A DNA stretch of 64,000 bases from Nostoc sp. JL33 (lineage in GTDB: Bacteria > Cyanobacteriota > Cyanobacteriia > Cyanobacteriales > Nostocaceae): positions 28,231 through 92,230 of the forward strand of contig NZ_JABXKP010000106.1 in NCBI RefSeq assembly GCF_017114985.1, in the 5' to 3' direction. The notes under the pieces are model-generated. The model made no database searches. It was not told the origin of the DNA and was given only the letters and a program-made list of their open reading frames with translations. Positions 18,557 to 27,053 of the stretch are shown piece by piece (positions within the stretch are counted from its first letter, which is position 1; every line of letters begins with the position of its first letter). The translations under genes were made by a program, and so were the position numbers.

Positions 18557-18651
18557 GTTTACGCAGAGGCGCAGAGTTTTTCTTTGCGCCTTTGCATTAG
18601 GCTAAAAAATATGATAATTGTTGCGACTCCTGTTTTGAGGATAGGTAAATC

Positions 18652-19668
18652 ATGAAAACGCCTTATCTTACAAATCCAGAAGGTGTTTTTAACAAAGATT
18701 TGTTAGAAACTATTGACATAAATGAGCTTCAAAACCTAGTTATTCAAACTAGACACAGGTTGGAAGAACGTATTAGTTCCCAATCTCCAGCCACTTCAAT
18801 GTTTGTACAAATAACTCATTTGGCAGCTTCAGCTGAAGCGGCTAACGACTTATCAATAAAATCTCATAAATTCCAAGAAGCAAGTAATCTAGCTTTCAAA
18901 CTTGCACAAGAGTATCAGGAAAATAACCTAAATACAGTTTTTGAATTATTAAAAAATTATTCATATTTATTACAAATAAATAAAAAGTTTTCTCTGGCGT
19001 TATATTACTTAAATTTAGCCAAGGAAGCTAAAACTAACAATAAGAAAGCAACACAATACAAAAACTATACTGAAGCCTTCAAATTACTCACAGAAGTTGT
19101 CACAAATTATTGGAAGCGTTGCCCGACCTACGTCCGTTGGATGCTAGATATTTCAGCTAACAAACTGCTTGTAGATCAAGAACTGGGGCAAAAAAAAGTA
19201 TTGTCTGAAATGAAGTTTTGGTTTCAGATGCTTTTACCTTCAATCAAAAGTTGTAAAAACTTAGTTGCTAATTACAAAAAGGCAAAAAAAGAGTACATAC
19301 GTTCTGTATTAATTAACGTAGAAATATATCCAGATTTATATCTTCCTTCAGCAGAAAATATTAATTCTATTAAAGAATATGGTTTAACTCTCGATGATGT
19401 TCTTTCCGTACATAAATATGCATACCGGGATACGAAATTTCCTCAATTACAAGCCGTTCTATATGAAGCGATAGAAGAAACTATACAAATGATGAAAATG
19501 GGTGTAGATATTAGCGATCCATTAGTAATTACACCTGTGGGATGGATAGCACAAAAATACCCAGAAATTTCTAAATATTGTAATCAAATTCTCACAGAAT
19601 TAGTAGAAAAGCAATTCAGTAATCCTTTGTTAGAAAATGAGGATCAAACAATGACAGGTGAGTTTTAA
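18652..19668 (+). CDS. unrecognised helical protein
   Basis: 338 residues, not recognised. The sequence is almost all helix-forming and rich in Lys and Asn. The part FQEASNLAFKLAQEYQENNLNTVFELLKNYSYLLQINKKFSLALYYLNLAKEAK (in pieces of about 34 residues) resembles TPR-like helix pairs. There is no membrane segment or catalytic motif. The gene is more AT-rich than its neighbours, suggesting transfer. It ends 18 bases before the 169-residue gene, and a truncated DNA methyltransferase follows that, so it may be part of a decayed modification-linked locus. Confidence 0.6.
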   Translation: MKTPYLTNPEGVFNKDLLETIDINELQNLVIQTRHRLEERISSQSPATSMFVQITHLAASAEAANDLSIKSHKFQEASNLAFKLAQEYQENNLNTVFELLKNYSYLLQINKKFSLALYYLNLAKEAKTNNKKATQYKNYTEAFKLLTEVVTNYWKRCPTYVRWMLDISANKLLVDQELGQKKVLSEMKFWFQMLLPSIKSCKNLVANYKKAKKEYIRSVLINVEIYPDLYLPSAENINSIKEYGLTLDDVLSVHKYAYRDTKFPQLQAVLYEAIEETIQMMKMGVDISDPLVITPVGWIAQKYPEISKYCNQILTELVEKQFSNPLLENEDQTMTGEF

Positions 19669-19686
19669 CAAAACAATATATCAAGC

Positions 19687-20196
19687 ATGAACTGGGAAGA
19701 ATTAAAAAGTGAGGGAGATGTTGCAGTCAAAAAGGTTTGTGATGGATTAGAAAAAAGAGGTATTAATGTGGGAAAGTCGATTATGAGTCAGTTTGGTATT
19801 GATGAAGACATTCCCGTGTATGATAGTTTAGGTAATAAACTGTTTTGGATATCTGTAAAAAGCGTGCCTGGAAACACTACAGATCCTAAGAAATTGCCAC
19901 CAGGTTATAAAGGATGGATGTGTGGCGAAGTAGAAAGTAAACAGTGGATATATCCACCTAAAGTAATTATTTGGTATTGTTTAAAGTCTAATGTAGCTTG
20001 GGGAGCAATAACACCAAAACGTCCTAGTACTGAGTGGTTTATTTATCCTGATAGGTATGGCATCATCAAAGATCAGCGTAAAAGTTATCTATCAGGTGAA
20101 ATTTATTACATTTATCCATCTTATTGTGTGCCAGTTGAAAGAATCATCAATAAAGACCAAGTTATTGAATATATTAAACAATTATCCAGTCTTTAA
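19687..20196 (+). CDS. unrecognised protein, possible PD-(D/E)XK-like fold
   Basis: 169 residues, not recognised. The order helix (EELKSEGDVAVKKVCDGLEKRG) then DIPVYDSLGNKLFWISVKS is compatible with a restriction-endonuclease-like core, D...xVK, but the acidic residue before V-K is Ser, so this is only a hint. The rest is rich in Tyr, Trp and Pro (GYKGWMCGEVESKQWIYPP). AT-rich like its upstream neighbour. The next frame, 7 bases on, is the amputated start of a cytosine-5 methyltransferase, which suggests a former restriction-modification pair. Confidence 0.5.
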   Translation: MNWEELKSEGDVAVKKVCDGLEKRGINVGKSIMSQFGIDEDIPVYDSLGNKLFWISVKSVPGNTTDPKKLPPGYKGWMCGEVESKQWIYPPKVIIWYCLKSNVAWGAITPKRPSTEWFIYPDRYGIIKDQRKSYLSGEIYYIYPSYCVPVERIINKDQVIEYIKQLSSL

Positions 20197-20202
20197 TTTA
20201 GA

Positions 20203-20370
20203 ATGCGCGATCGCTGTTGTATTTTCTCCTTTTTTGCTGGCTCAGGGTTCCTAGATTTAGGTTTTGAAACCAGCGATTTTAACATTGTTTATGTCCAAGA
20301 AATATTCTCACAATTCATGCCAGCATATTGCCATTTACACGGGGTTCACTTTTTACTTTTTACCTGTTAA
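20203..20370 (+). pseudogene. 5' fragment of a cytosine-5 DNA methyltransferase
   Basis: ATG at 20203 opens 55 codons. The first ~43 match the intact methyltransferase at 11116-12294 with only about 8 differences, including motif I FFAGSGFLDLGF and FNIVYV. Both copies have a HIP1 octamer overlapping codons 2-4. After about 20331 the similarity stops, and a stop codon follows 12 codons later. The catalytic Cys, target-recognition region and motifs IV-X are gone, so it cannot methylate DNA. Confidence 0.88.
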
Positions 20371-20415
20371 GCAGAGAATGATAGTTGTGTGGTGCTATAA
20401 GTAAACCTAAAATTT

Positions 20416-20441
20416 ACCCAAGCCTATTTTTAGGCTTGGGT
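20416..20441. terminator. hairpin between convergent genes
   Basis: ACCCAAGCCTA (20416-20426), loop TTTT, TAGGCTTGGGT (20431-20441): a perfect 11-base stem. It can end transcripts from the 18.6-20.4 kb genes, and from the opposite strand for the sugar transferase at 20500. Confidence 0.7.
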
Positions 20442-20499
20442 GTATTTAAGAATTATCGTGATTGCGAGTTACCAAAAAATTGTGAATAAGGGTAGTTAG

Positions 20500-21549
20500 C
20501 TAAACAGCACCACTGTTTCTATTAAATAGAATAGCTATAGTTTTGAAAATTAGCTTTAAATCGTACACCAAACTCCAATTTTTTTGATACTGCAAATCCA
20601 GGCGAATTACATCTTCAAAACTACGGACTGTAGAACGTCCATTTACTTGCCATTCGCCAGTCATACCGGGTTTAACATCGAAACGTTGCCACTCCGGTAC
20701 TTCGTAGCGTTCCACTTCATCAGGCGTGGGTGGTCGGGTGCCTACTAAACTCATTTCTCCTTTGAGGACGTTCCAAAATTGGGGTAGTTCATCGAAACTT
20801 GTTCGCCGTAAAAAGCGCCCTACCTTGGTAATTCTGGGGTCATTCTCATTCTTGAAAAAAGCACCTTGCACTTGATTTTTAACTTCGGATTTCTTCGCTT
20901 CCGCATCCACACACATGGAGCGGAATTTCCAAATTTTAAACCGCTTCCCCATCCAACCACAACGGGTTTGACTAAAGAAAATGGGCCCAGGATCATTAAT
21001 TTGAATAGCGATCGCAATCGGAATAAACAAAACTCCTGTAATTAATAAACCGATCACTGACCCTACAATGTCTAATAACCGTTTCATCCAAGATGCCACA
21101 GAAGGGTGAGTAGTTGGTAACTGCTTTTCTTTACGGGAAGTTGTCTTGCGATTATCTACTAAGTCTTCTTGTTCTATTAGCGACCCATCGACCACAAGCT
21201 CTAGGGGAAAAATCTGATCCAATCCCGTGAGTTTTAGAACTGCCATTACCTGAGGTGTTACATTCCGTAGTGTTAATGTAATCCCTTTCGCCTGGGCGTA
21301 TTTAAAATTACTTACCAGGGCACCTAAACCACTACTATCCATAAAAGTAGTTTGGTGAAAGTCAATGATGATTTGCTTGGGATGTGAATTCGGCTGGATT
21401 AAGCCTTGGCACGCTTGCTTAAAGCCTAAAGCCTCTAGCACGCTCAACCGCGTGGGCATCTGCACTATAGCCGTGTCGTTTAGGGAATTAACTGGGAAAT
21501 CGACCTCTGTCGGTTGGCTAGTCATGAAGCTCTGCACTTTCGTTGCCAT
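20500..21549 (-). CDS. STAS domain fused to polyprenyl-phosphate sugar transferase
   Basis: Two-domain protein of 349 residues. Residues ~15-125 are a STAS (anti-sigma antagonist-like) domain with the phospho-acceptor loop FMDSSGLGALVSNF. Residues ~155-349 are a bacterial sugar transferase (WcaJ/RfbP family) that loads the first sugar phosphate onto undecaprenyl phosphate: one membrane hairpin (LLDIVGSVIGLLITGVLFIPIAIAI), FKIWKFRSM, RRTSFDELPQFWNVL and SLVGTRPP. The fusion suggests that initiation of exopolysaccharide is gated by a partner-switch kinase or phosphatase. No kinase gene is adjacent. Confidence 0.92.
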   Translation of the reverse strand: MATKVQSFMTSQPTEVDFPVNSLNDTAIVQMPTRLSVLEALGFKQACQGLIQPNSHPKQIIIDFHQTTFMDSSGLGALVSNFKYAQAKGITLTLRNVTPQVMAVLKLTGLDQIFPLELVVDGSLIEQEDLVDNRKTTSRKEKQLPTTHPSVASWMKRLLDIVGSVIGLLITGVLFIPIAIAIQINDPGPIFFSQTRCGWMGKRFKIWKFRSMCVDAEAKKSEVKNQVQGAFFKNENDPRITKVGRFLRRTSFDELPQFWNVLKGEMSLVGTRPPTPDEVERYEVPEWQRFDVKPGMTGEWQVNGRSTVRSFEDVIRLDLQYQKNWSLVYDLKLIFKTIAILFNRNSGAV

Positions 21550-21747
21550 GTATAATGTAATCTGTCAAACATTATTTTGTCCGAGAAAATTACTTAACCT
21601 AATATTGGAATCAGTAGTAATAAGGACTAATTGCTATTTACTGGGGCTGAGATTGGAGATCGCCAGCGACGATTCACAATAGAACAAGAAGCCAAAAAAC
21701 ATCCTTGCTGTTGTGCCGACGCAGCGCGATCGCGTTGCTCTGATCAA

Positions 21748-22545
21748 ATGATTGCTAAAACTACGCTTACACCTACTGCACGCCTGATTGAGGTCTTTTC
21801 TGCCATTCAAGGGGAAGGACTGAATGTAGGGACACGTCAGATTTTTATTCGTTTTGCTTTGTGTGATTTGCGCTGTCACTTTTGTGATAGTGCCCAGACT
21901 TGGAATGCACCTGCGACTTGTCGGATAGAGCGATCGCCTGGATTGCGCGACTTTGAAATCCACTCTAACCCTGTCCCATTACCAATATTAATGGAATGGG
22001 TGGAACGACAAAATCTACCTTGTCTACACGATAGCATTAGCTTAACTGGGGGTGAACCACTTCTTCATGCCCCATTTTTAACCCAGTTTCTACCCGAAGT
22101 GCGAGCCATAACTGGTCTACCTATATACTTAGAAACTGGCGGGCATCGCCCAGAACAACTAGCGATGATTCTCCCCTACTTAGACTCTGTGGGTATGGAT
22201 TTCAAATTGCCCAGTGTTAGCGGCGAAAGTCATTGGCAAGAACATAGTAAATTTCTCCAATTATGTCATGATTCATATTTAAATGTTTTTGTCAAGATAA
22301 TTGTGTCTCAAAACACAGATCCCGCCGAGTTGGAACGTTCAGCTTTGCTGGTGGCAGAGGTTAGTCCAGATATCTCAGTATTTTTACAACCTGTTACGCC
22401 TTTGGCAGCATCTGAACAATTTTCCCCAATACCTGTGCTTGCGCCTTCGAGCGATCAAGTTTTGACGTGGCAAGCTTTGATGAAGGGGTTTGTCAAGCAA
22501 GTGCGCGTGATCCCCCAAACGCATAAAATGCTGAATCAGCTTTGA
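21748..22545 (+). CDS. queE: 7-carboxy-7-deazaguanine synthase
   Basis: Radical-SAM enzyme of queuosine precursor synthesis, converting carboxy-tetrahydropterin to 7-carboxy-7-deazaguanine. FSAIQGEGLNVGTRQIFIRF leads into the 4Fe-4S motif CDLRCHFC, then SLTGGEPLLH, LETGGHRP and GMDFKLPS. About 265 residues from the ATG at 21748. An upstream in-frame TTG (21631) would add 39 non-conserved residues and is rejected. Transcribed divergently from the STAS-transferase gene. Confidence 0.93.
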   Translation: MIAKTTLTPTARLIEVFSAIQGEGLNVGTRQIFIRFALCDLRCHFCDSAQTWNAPATCRIERSPGLRDFEIHSNPVPLPILMEWVERQNLPCLHDSISLTGGEPLLHAPFLTQFLPEVRAITGLPIYLETGGHRPEQLAMILPYLDSVGMDFKLPSVSGESHWQEHSKFLQLCHDSYLNVFVKIIVSQNTDPAELERSALLVAEVSPDISVFLQPVTPLAASEQFSPIPVLAPSSDQVLTWQALMKGFVKQVRVIPQTHKMLNQL

Positions 22546-22588
22546 GGAGTGAGGAGTTTCAAGTTTGAAGTTCACTCATAATTCATAA

Positions 22589-22619
22589 CTCCTGTACAGA
22601 CGCGATTAATCGCGTCTCT
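22589..22619. repeat. 31-base palindromic repeat, copy 2
   Basis: Identical to 3726-3756, with the perfect palindrome at 22599-22616. It lies between convergent queE and the DUF3318 gene. Confidence 0.8.
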
Positions 22620-22635
22620 CCTAACTCCTAACTAA

Positions 22636-23280
22636 TTACAGTGCGCCCTCATCTGTAGTTTTGGATTTAGCTTTTGCCTTATTGGCACTGCGTTTGAGGG
22701 CAGAGAGCCTTGCTTCGTATCTCGACCGTTGGCGCTTACTAGGAGTATTGTCAATCAGGGTTTTCAAGGCGCTACCAAGACTCTTGTAGGCATTGGGGAG
22801 GCTATAACCAAAACGAGTTGCCAAGGCGATCGCTTTCTCATCAGCATTGAGCAATTCTTTTAGTTGCTTTTCCCCACTATTCTTTTGGTACAGTCGCCAG
22901 CCTGACACACCACAGAGCGACAAAGCTAACACCAGCAGCAATGCATCTTGTACCCACAATTCGCCGACAGCACCACCTAAACCGATGGCTAGTGCTGCCA
23001 TTTCCCAACCATCTTTAGGAATTGTGTCATTTTGAACGCGAGCAACTTCATGCCAGAACAACAGATTACGCTGATCCATTGCGAGGGCATCCCATTTCAC
23101 CAAGTCAATTTGAATTTCTACCTGGTCTTTACCAATTTCTTCGCAACGAACCAGGGGTGGATTGACCTCAGTTGTGCCTTCAACCGTGACCCAGCTCTGT
23201 AATTCTGGCGGTAATAAGCCTTTCAACCGCCGTAGTTCACTCATTTCCGCTTTGGCAGAGGAGGTTGCATAGGATGTCAT
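22636..23280 (-). CDS. DUF3318 membrane protein
   Basis: 214 residues of the cyanobacterial DUF3318 family. A soluble N-terminal part (MSELRRLKGLLPPELQSWV; NLLFWHEVARVQNDTIPKDGWEMAALAIGLGG) is followed by two hydrophobic segments around residues 92-130 and a Lys/Arg/Ala-rich tail. Conserved text LLFWHEVARVQ is the part I recognise. Function unknown. Convergent with queE, and 77 bases downstream of the YbjN gene, with which it may share a transcript. Confidence 0.75.
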   Translation of the reverse strand: MTSYATSSAKAEMSELRRLKGLLPPELQSWVTVEGTTEVNPPLVRCEEIGKDQVEIQIDLVKWDALAMDQRNLLFWHEVARVQNDTIPKDGWEMAALAIGLGGAVGELWVQDALLLVLALSLCGVSGWRLYQKNSGEKQLKELLNADEKAIALATRFGYSLPNAYKSLGSALKTLIDNTPSKRQRSRYEARLSALKRSANKAKAKSKTTDEGAL

Positions 23281-23357
23281 AATATCCAGCCCCAGAAAAT
23301 TTCAGTATATAGTGAGGGTATCACTTTGGAGTATAGCTATTTAAGTGATGATCCGGC

Positions 23358-23915
23358 TCACTCGCCCTTAAAAGTTCCTCGCTTTTTTCGCGCTTCCATT
23401 GCTTTTTCCAGCAAATCTAGCAATCCTGGGGCTTCTTCTTGGATACTGAGTAACAATCTTTCCCCAAGTTCCATATTCCCCGGATCAATACCTGTTGTCA
23501 TCACTTCTTTCAGGCGAGGTATTGCTATGCCATCCACAATCTGAATTAACCCACTCAGACAACGGTGAAATTGTTTTTCTGTGAGAATCGAGTCTTCTAG
23601 AGGAAACTCAATAATGGCACGGATTTCGCCATCGGATGGGTCATACTCCCATTGCAACATTTTGGTTTCCCAGGAAATGGCAAGCATTGTCTGTAAGATA
23701 GCTCCCTTGTGAGGATGGTCTTGAATTCCTGCCAGAACTTGAGGGGCAAATACCCGAAAAAATTTTCCCTCTTCATCCAGCTGGACAACTATTAGGAAAT
23801 CTTCTAGATTATCAGCCTCCACACCTGTTATAATTCGGTCTTCTTCATCATCCAAACGGTAGTCCCAACCAAGGTTATCTAAATAGTTGGCAATCTGTTT
23901 GAGGTTAGCTCCCAT
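23358..23915 (-). CDS. YbjN domain protein
   Basis: 185 residues. The first ~145 show the YbjN fold (a type III secretion chaperone-like alpha/beta domain): IANYLDNLGWDYRLDDEEDRIITGV, FLIVVQLDEEGKFFRVFAPQV, LAISWETKMLQWEYDPSDGEIRAIIEFPLEDS. The C-terminal part is helical and charged. The family is linked to stress and motility regulation in E. coli; in cyanobacteria the role is open. No signal peptide. Confidence 0.83.
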   Translation of the reverse strand: MGANLKQIANYLDNLGWDYRLDDEEDRIITGVEADNLEDFLIVVQLDEEGKFFRVFAPQVLAGIQDHPHKGAILQTMLAISWETKMLQWEYDPSDGEIRAIIEFPLEDSILTEKQFHRCLSGLIQIVDGIAIPRLKEVMTTGIDPGNMELGERLLLSIQEEAPGLLDLLEKAMEARKKRGTFKGE

Positions 23916-24246
23916 AAAAGCCTCATAAGGAACGTGGAGCAGCTGTTAACAGACCTAGTTTAACCTGCTAGGGGAGTTGTTTAGGTTGGTGTGGCTACAA
24001 GCGATCGCATAGAAGTATGCAATTAGGGTATTGGGCATGGGGCATTGGGCATTGAAGAGCCGGAAAAATAGATGATCGTTCGGCGCTGTGAATGATATTT
24101 TCTTTTATGACTCTTGTTCATTATTAAAGAAGCAAAAATCACTATTTTTCAAATATTAGCCAGTGAAGGATATAGTACTAACTCGCTAAAATTTTAATAT
24201 TTTCTTCTAGGTTGAATGGATGTATTACTAATTGAACCTCACACGA
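23916..24246. other. spacer upstream of YbjN and beyond the tnpB element
   Basis: 331 bases. Holds GGCATTGGGCATTG short tandem repeats (24037-24053) and AT-rich DNA. On the minus strand, next to the tnpB element, a frame of about 20 codons is open but I do not recognise it as the missing end of the interrupted methyltransferase. Confidence 0.55.
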
Positions 24247-25618
24247 CTAAAGTCGCGTGATTCCTGCTTCAACGATCTCCGCCTGAATTGCTCCAGGACT
24301 TACAAGTTCTTCACAGGCGTTTAAAGCCTCCGGGATACCCACGGCGGCTACGCCAGGTGCTTTATGCCGGGAAACCCGTCCACCGCACTGGCTCATTAAT
24401 CTCAAGCCCTCACCCAATATGTTCAAAGCTGCATTATTGTCTCTCAAATTATAACTATTACAACCAGGGCAAGACCATTCACGCAGCTTTAAATCTTTGA
24501 CTAGTGGGTTAATAAAACCACAATGGTTGCAAGTCTGAGATGAGGGGTAAAATATACCAACTTTCTGCACAATTCTGTCATGCCACAAAGCCTTGTATTC
24601 TAACATAGTAACGAACTTAGTCCAACTGGTATCAGAAATACTTATTGCCAATTTGCGATTCTTCACCATGTTGGCAACTCGCAAATCTTCGATACAGATA
24701 ATACTGTTTTCTTTGATTAAACGAGTTGAGAGCTTGTGCAAAAAGTCATCTCTCAGATTTGTAATTCGAACGCAAGAACGAGCCAGCTTGATTTTCGCTT
24801 TGACTCGATTACTACTACCTTTTACAGTGCGGGATAGTTTTTTGTGTGCTTTACGTAATTTCCTTTTTTGAGTCCGGTAATATTTGGGATTATCTACAAT
24901 TTCACCATTGCTTGTAACGAGATAAGATTTAATTCCCAAGTCTAAGCCAATATTTTGAGTAACTTGAGAGTGTTTCTCTATCTCTGTTTCACACAAAATA
25001 CTAGCAATATATTTACCTGATGAAGTACGAATTAGCGTGACATTTACCAGCTTCCCTTCAATATTTTGTGATTTGTGGAACCTTACCCACCCTAACTTAG
25101 GAAGTTTTAAACGATTCTCTATTAACTGAATATTCCCGTTGGTCAGGTTAGTTTTGTAAGACTGCTTGCATCCATGCTTCTTTTTGAATTTAGGGAAGCC
25201 GACACCTTTCTTGCCTTTGGTTTTCTGATTATCAGAGAAGAAGTTTTTGTATGCTGTCTCTAAATTCTTGAGTGAGTTCTGCAAGGCAAACTTATCTACC
25301 TCTTTGAGCCATTCAATCTCTTTTTTAAGCAGAGTTAACTGCTGGCTGCAAGCATTGTAGTTTAGGTTTTTTTGTTCAGTACTATATAACTCTTTTCTTA
25401 ATGCCAAAAAGCGGTTGTACACAAATCTTGCACAACCGATAGTCTTGTTAATTAAGACTTCTTGACTGTGTGTCACGATCAGAGTAACTTTAAACGCTTT
25501 TTGGATGGTCGGCAACTTTTTGCAATTATTAGGATAGACCTTAATTTTAACACGAAGTCACGCTCAATATAGAACGCCTAACTCATGACTGGAAGTCACG
25601 AGTGTGCGGCTTGAAGAA
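24234..25618 (-). mobile_element. IS200/IS605-type tnpB element without tnpA
   Basis: About 1.4 kb. Left end (upstream of tnpB): imperfect hairpin 25581-25603 (ACTCATGACT / AGTCACGAGT). Right end: hairpin 24239-24260 (TCACACGACT / AGTCGCGTGA, one G-T pair), overlapping the tnpB stop. On the tnpB strand the left end is preceded directly by TTGAT (25619-25623), the known target/TAM of ISDra2-like elements, and the host methyltransferase reading frame breaks at that point. No tnpA is present, so it needs a helper. The right boundary is approximate. An omega-type guide RNA is expected over the 3' end of tnpB and the right-end hairpin. Confidence 0.8.
24247..25515 (-). CDS. tnpB: TnpB RNA-guided nuclease (OrfB)
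   Basis: 422-residue TnpB, the transposon-encoded relative of Cas12 that cuts DNA guided by an RNA from its own element. Order: N-terminal helical region, RuvC I with Asp in NIGLDLGIKSYL (~192), RuvC II with Glu in IICIEDLRVANM (~277), zinc finger CNHCG...CPGCN (~331-352), RuvC III Asp in LRDNNAALNIL (~360). All three catalytic acids are present, so it may be active. The last ~50 residues (from SQCGGRV) are translated from the region expected to encode the guide scaffold. Confidence 0.93.
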   Translation of the reverse strand: MPTIQKAFKVTLIVTHSQEVLINKTIGCARFVYNRFLALRKELYSTEQKNLNYNACSQQLTLLKKEIEWLKEVDKFALQNSLKNLETAYKNFFSDNQKTKGKKGVGFPKFKKKHGCKQSYKTNLTNGNIQLIENRLKLPKLGWVRFHKSQNIEGKLVNVTLIRTSSGKYIASILCETEIEKHSQVTQNIGLDLGIKSYLVTSNGEIVDNPKYYRTQKRKLRKAHKKLSRTVKGSSNRVKAKIKLARSCVRITNLRDDFLHKLSTRLIKENSIICIEDLRVANMVKNRKLAISISDTSWTKFVTMLEYKALWHDRIVQKVGIFYPSSQTCNHCGFINPLVKDLKLREWSCPGCNSYNLRDNNAALNILGEGLRLMSQCGGRVSRHKAPGVAAVGIPEALNACEELVSPGAIQAEIVEAGITRL

Positions 25619-26061
25619 ATCAAAAACCCGCCCCAGTCAGGACTACGAAGCCCAACAATTCCCCCCGGTTTCAAAACTCGCCACACTTCCCGTAACGCCT
25701 GCGCTGGTTCTTGGAGATGCTCAAACAGCGCATGAGAAAAGATTGCATCAAATGAGTTATCCCAGAAGGGTAGAGCATATATATTTCCCTCCAGAAAATT
25801 AGCATTACTAACACCTTGAGTAAAAGCACTTTCAGCAGCTATGCGAATTTGAGAGGCTTCTCGATCAATACCTGTAAGCGTACCAGGAGCGATCGCTTTT
25901 GCTAAACCTAAAGCGATCGTCCCAGGTCCGCAACCACAATCTAACAATTTCATCCCTGGACGTAAATAAGGCTTGAAAAACGCACCATGAGTATCTAAGC
26001 TGCGTTTTGCCATGAAATTCGTCGCATTGCTTGAATAGCCTGGAGTATACTTTTCCTGCAT
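25564..26061 (-). pseudogene. SAM-dependent methyltransferase truncated by the tnpB element
   Basis: Class I methyltransferase. Motif I LLDCGCGPGTIALGLA, acidic loop GIDREASQI, FLEGNIYALPFWDNSFDAIFSHALFEHL and VWRVLKPGGIVGLRSPDWGGFL are intact. After GGFL the frame runs into the left end of the tnpB element (ISSSRTLV...), and stops after about 165 residues where relatives have about 260-270. Start taken at ATG 26061 (MQEKYTPGYSS); the open frame extends to 26160. The missing C-terminus is not found beyond the right end of the element. Confidence 0.82.
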
Positions 26062-26164
26062 TGCTCTGATTCCCTGCGATATTTGTATAAGTATCATAAG
26101 CAGGTACTTTTCAGATGTCCAATATATATTTAAATAAAATTGAAACTTATAAAATATCAAAAAA

Positions 26165-27049
26165 ATGGAATTGCGACACCTGCGCTACTTTATTGCTGTC
26201 GCTGAAGAACTGCACTTCAGTAGAGCCGCCGAGCGATTGCACATTGCTCAACCGCCCTTAAGCCAGCAAATTCAGCAACTAGAAACACAATTGGGAGTAG
26301 AACTGTTTCAGCGTAAAACCAAACGACAGGTGCAGTTAACGGAAGCTGGACAAGTATTTTTGCAAGAAGCTTATCAACTTTTAGCTCAACTGAAAAAGGC
26401 AATTGAGCTAACCCAAAAAACAGGAAGAGGTGAAAAGGGACAATTGCGAATCGGGTTTACCAGTTTGGTAACTTACGATTTGCTTCCTGTAATTTTGCGA
26501 CGGTTTCGAGAACAATTTCCAGAAGTAGAGTTGATTTTGCAGGAATTAACCACAACTCAGCAGGAGCAAGCACTACAAGAACGTCGCATTCATGTAGGCT
26601 TTGCCCATCCACCGTTAGAAGACAATACACTCAATCAAGAGTGCATTCAGCGAGAAGCTTTAATTGTGGCTATGTTAGAAACTCATCCCTTAGCTGAACA
26701 AGAAAAGATTTCAGTGCGATCGCTAGTAAACGAAAACTTTATCATGTTCCCTCGCCATTTGGGGCCCGGACTTTACGACCAAATCGTAAGTCTTTGCCAG
26801 CAAGGAAATTTCAGCCCAAAAGTGACTCAAGAAGCGATTCAGATGCAGACAATTATCGGATTGGTTTCAGCGGGAATGGGGATTGCGATCGCACCGTCTT
26901 CATTGCAAAATCTTCAGAGAGTTGGTGTAGTTTATCGCGCTGTAGAGGAGAAAACACCATTAGTAGAAACGGCTGTAGTGTGGCGGGAAGAAGATATGAC
27001 ACCTGTACTAAGGGAATTTCTGCAAGTTGTCATGAGTATCTGTGGTTAA
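26165..27049 (+). CDS. LysR family transcriptional regulator
   Basis: 294 residues. The N-terminal winged helix MELRHLRYFIAVAEELHFSRAAERLHIAQPPLSQQIQQLE is canonical. The C-terminal periplasmic-binding-like effector domain begins around residue 92 (GQLRIGFTSLVTYDLLP). The closest type by eye is the CbnR/BenM group. LysR regulators usually control a divergent gene; here the divergent neighbour, whose open frame ends only 4 bases away, is the truncated methyltransferase, so the original target may have been that gene. Confidence 0.93.
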   Translation: MELRHLRYFIAVAEELHFSRAAERLHIAQPPLSQQIQQLETQLGVELFQRKTKRQVQLTEAGQVFLQEAYQLLAQLKKAIELTQKTGRGEKGQLRIGFTSLVTYDLLPVILRRFREQFPEVELILQELTTTQQEQALQERRIHVGFAHPPLEDNTLNQECIQREALIVAMLETHPLAEQEKISVRSLVNENFIMFPRHLGPGLYDQIVSLCQQGNFSPKVTQEAIQMQTIIGLVSAGMGIAIAPSSLQNLQRVGVVYRAVEEKTPLVETAVVWREEDMTPVLREFLQVVMSICG

Positions 27050-27053
27050 TTGA

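Noticed and set aside
21631..21747. Upstream TTG start for queE
   Set aside because: It adds 39 residues with no conservation, and the ATG at 21748 precedes the conserved start.
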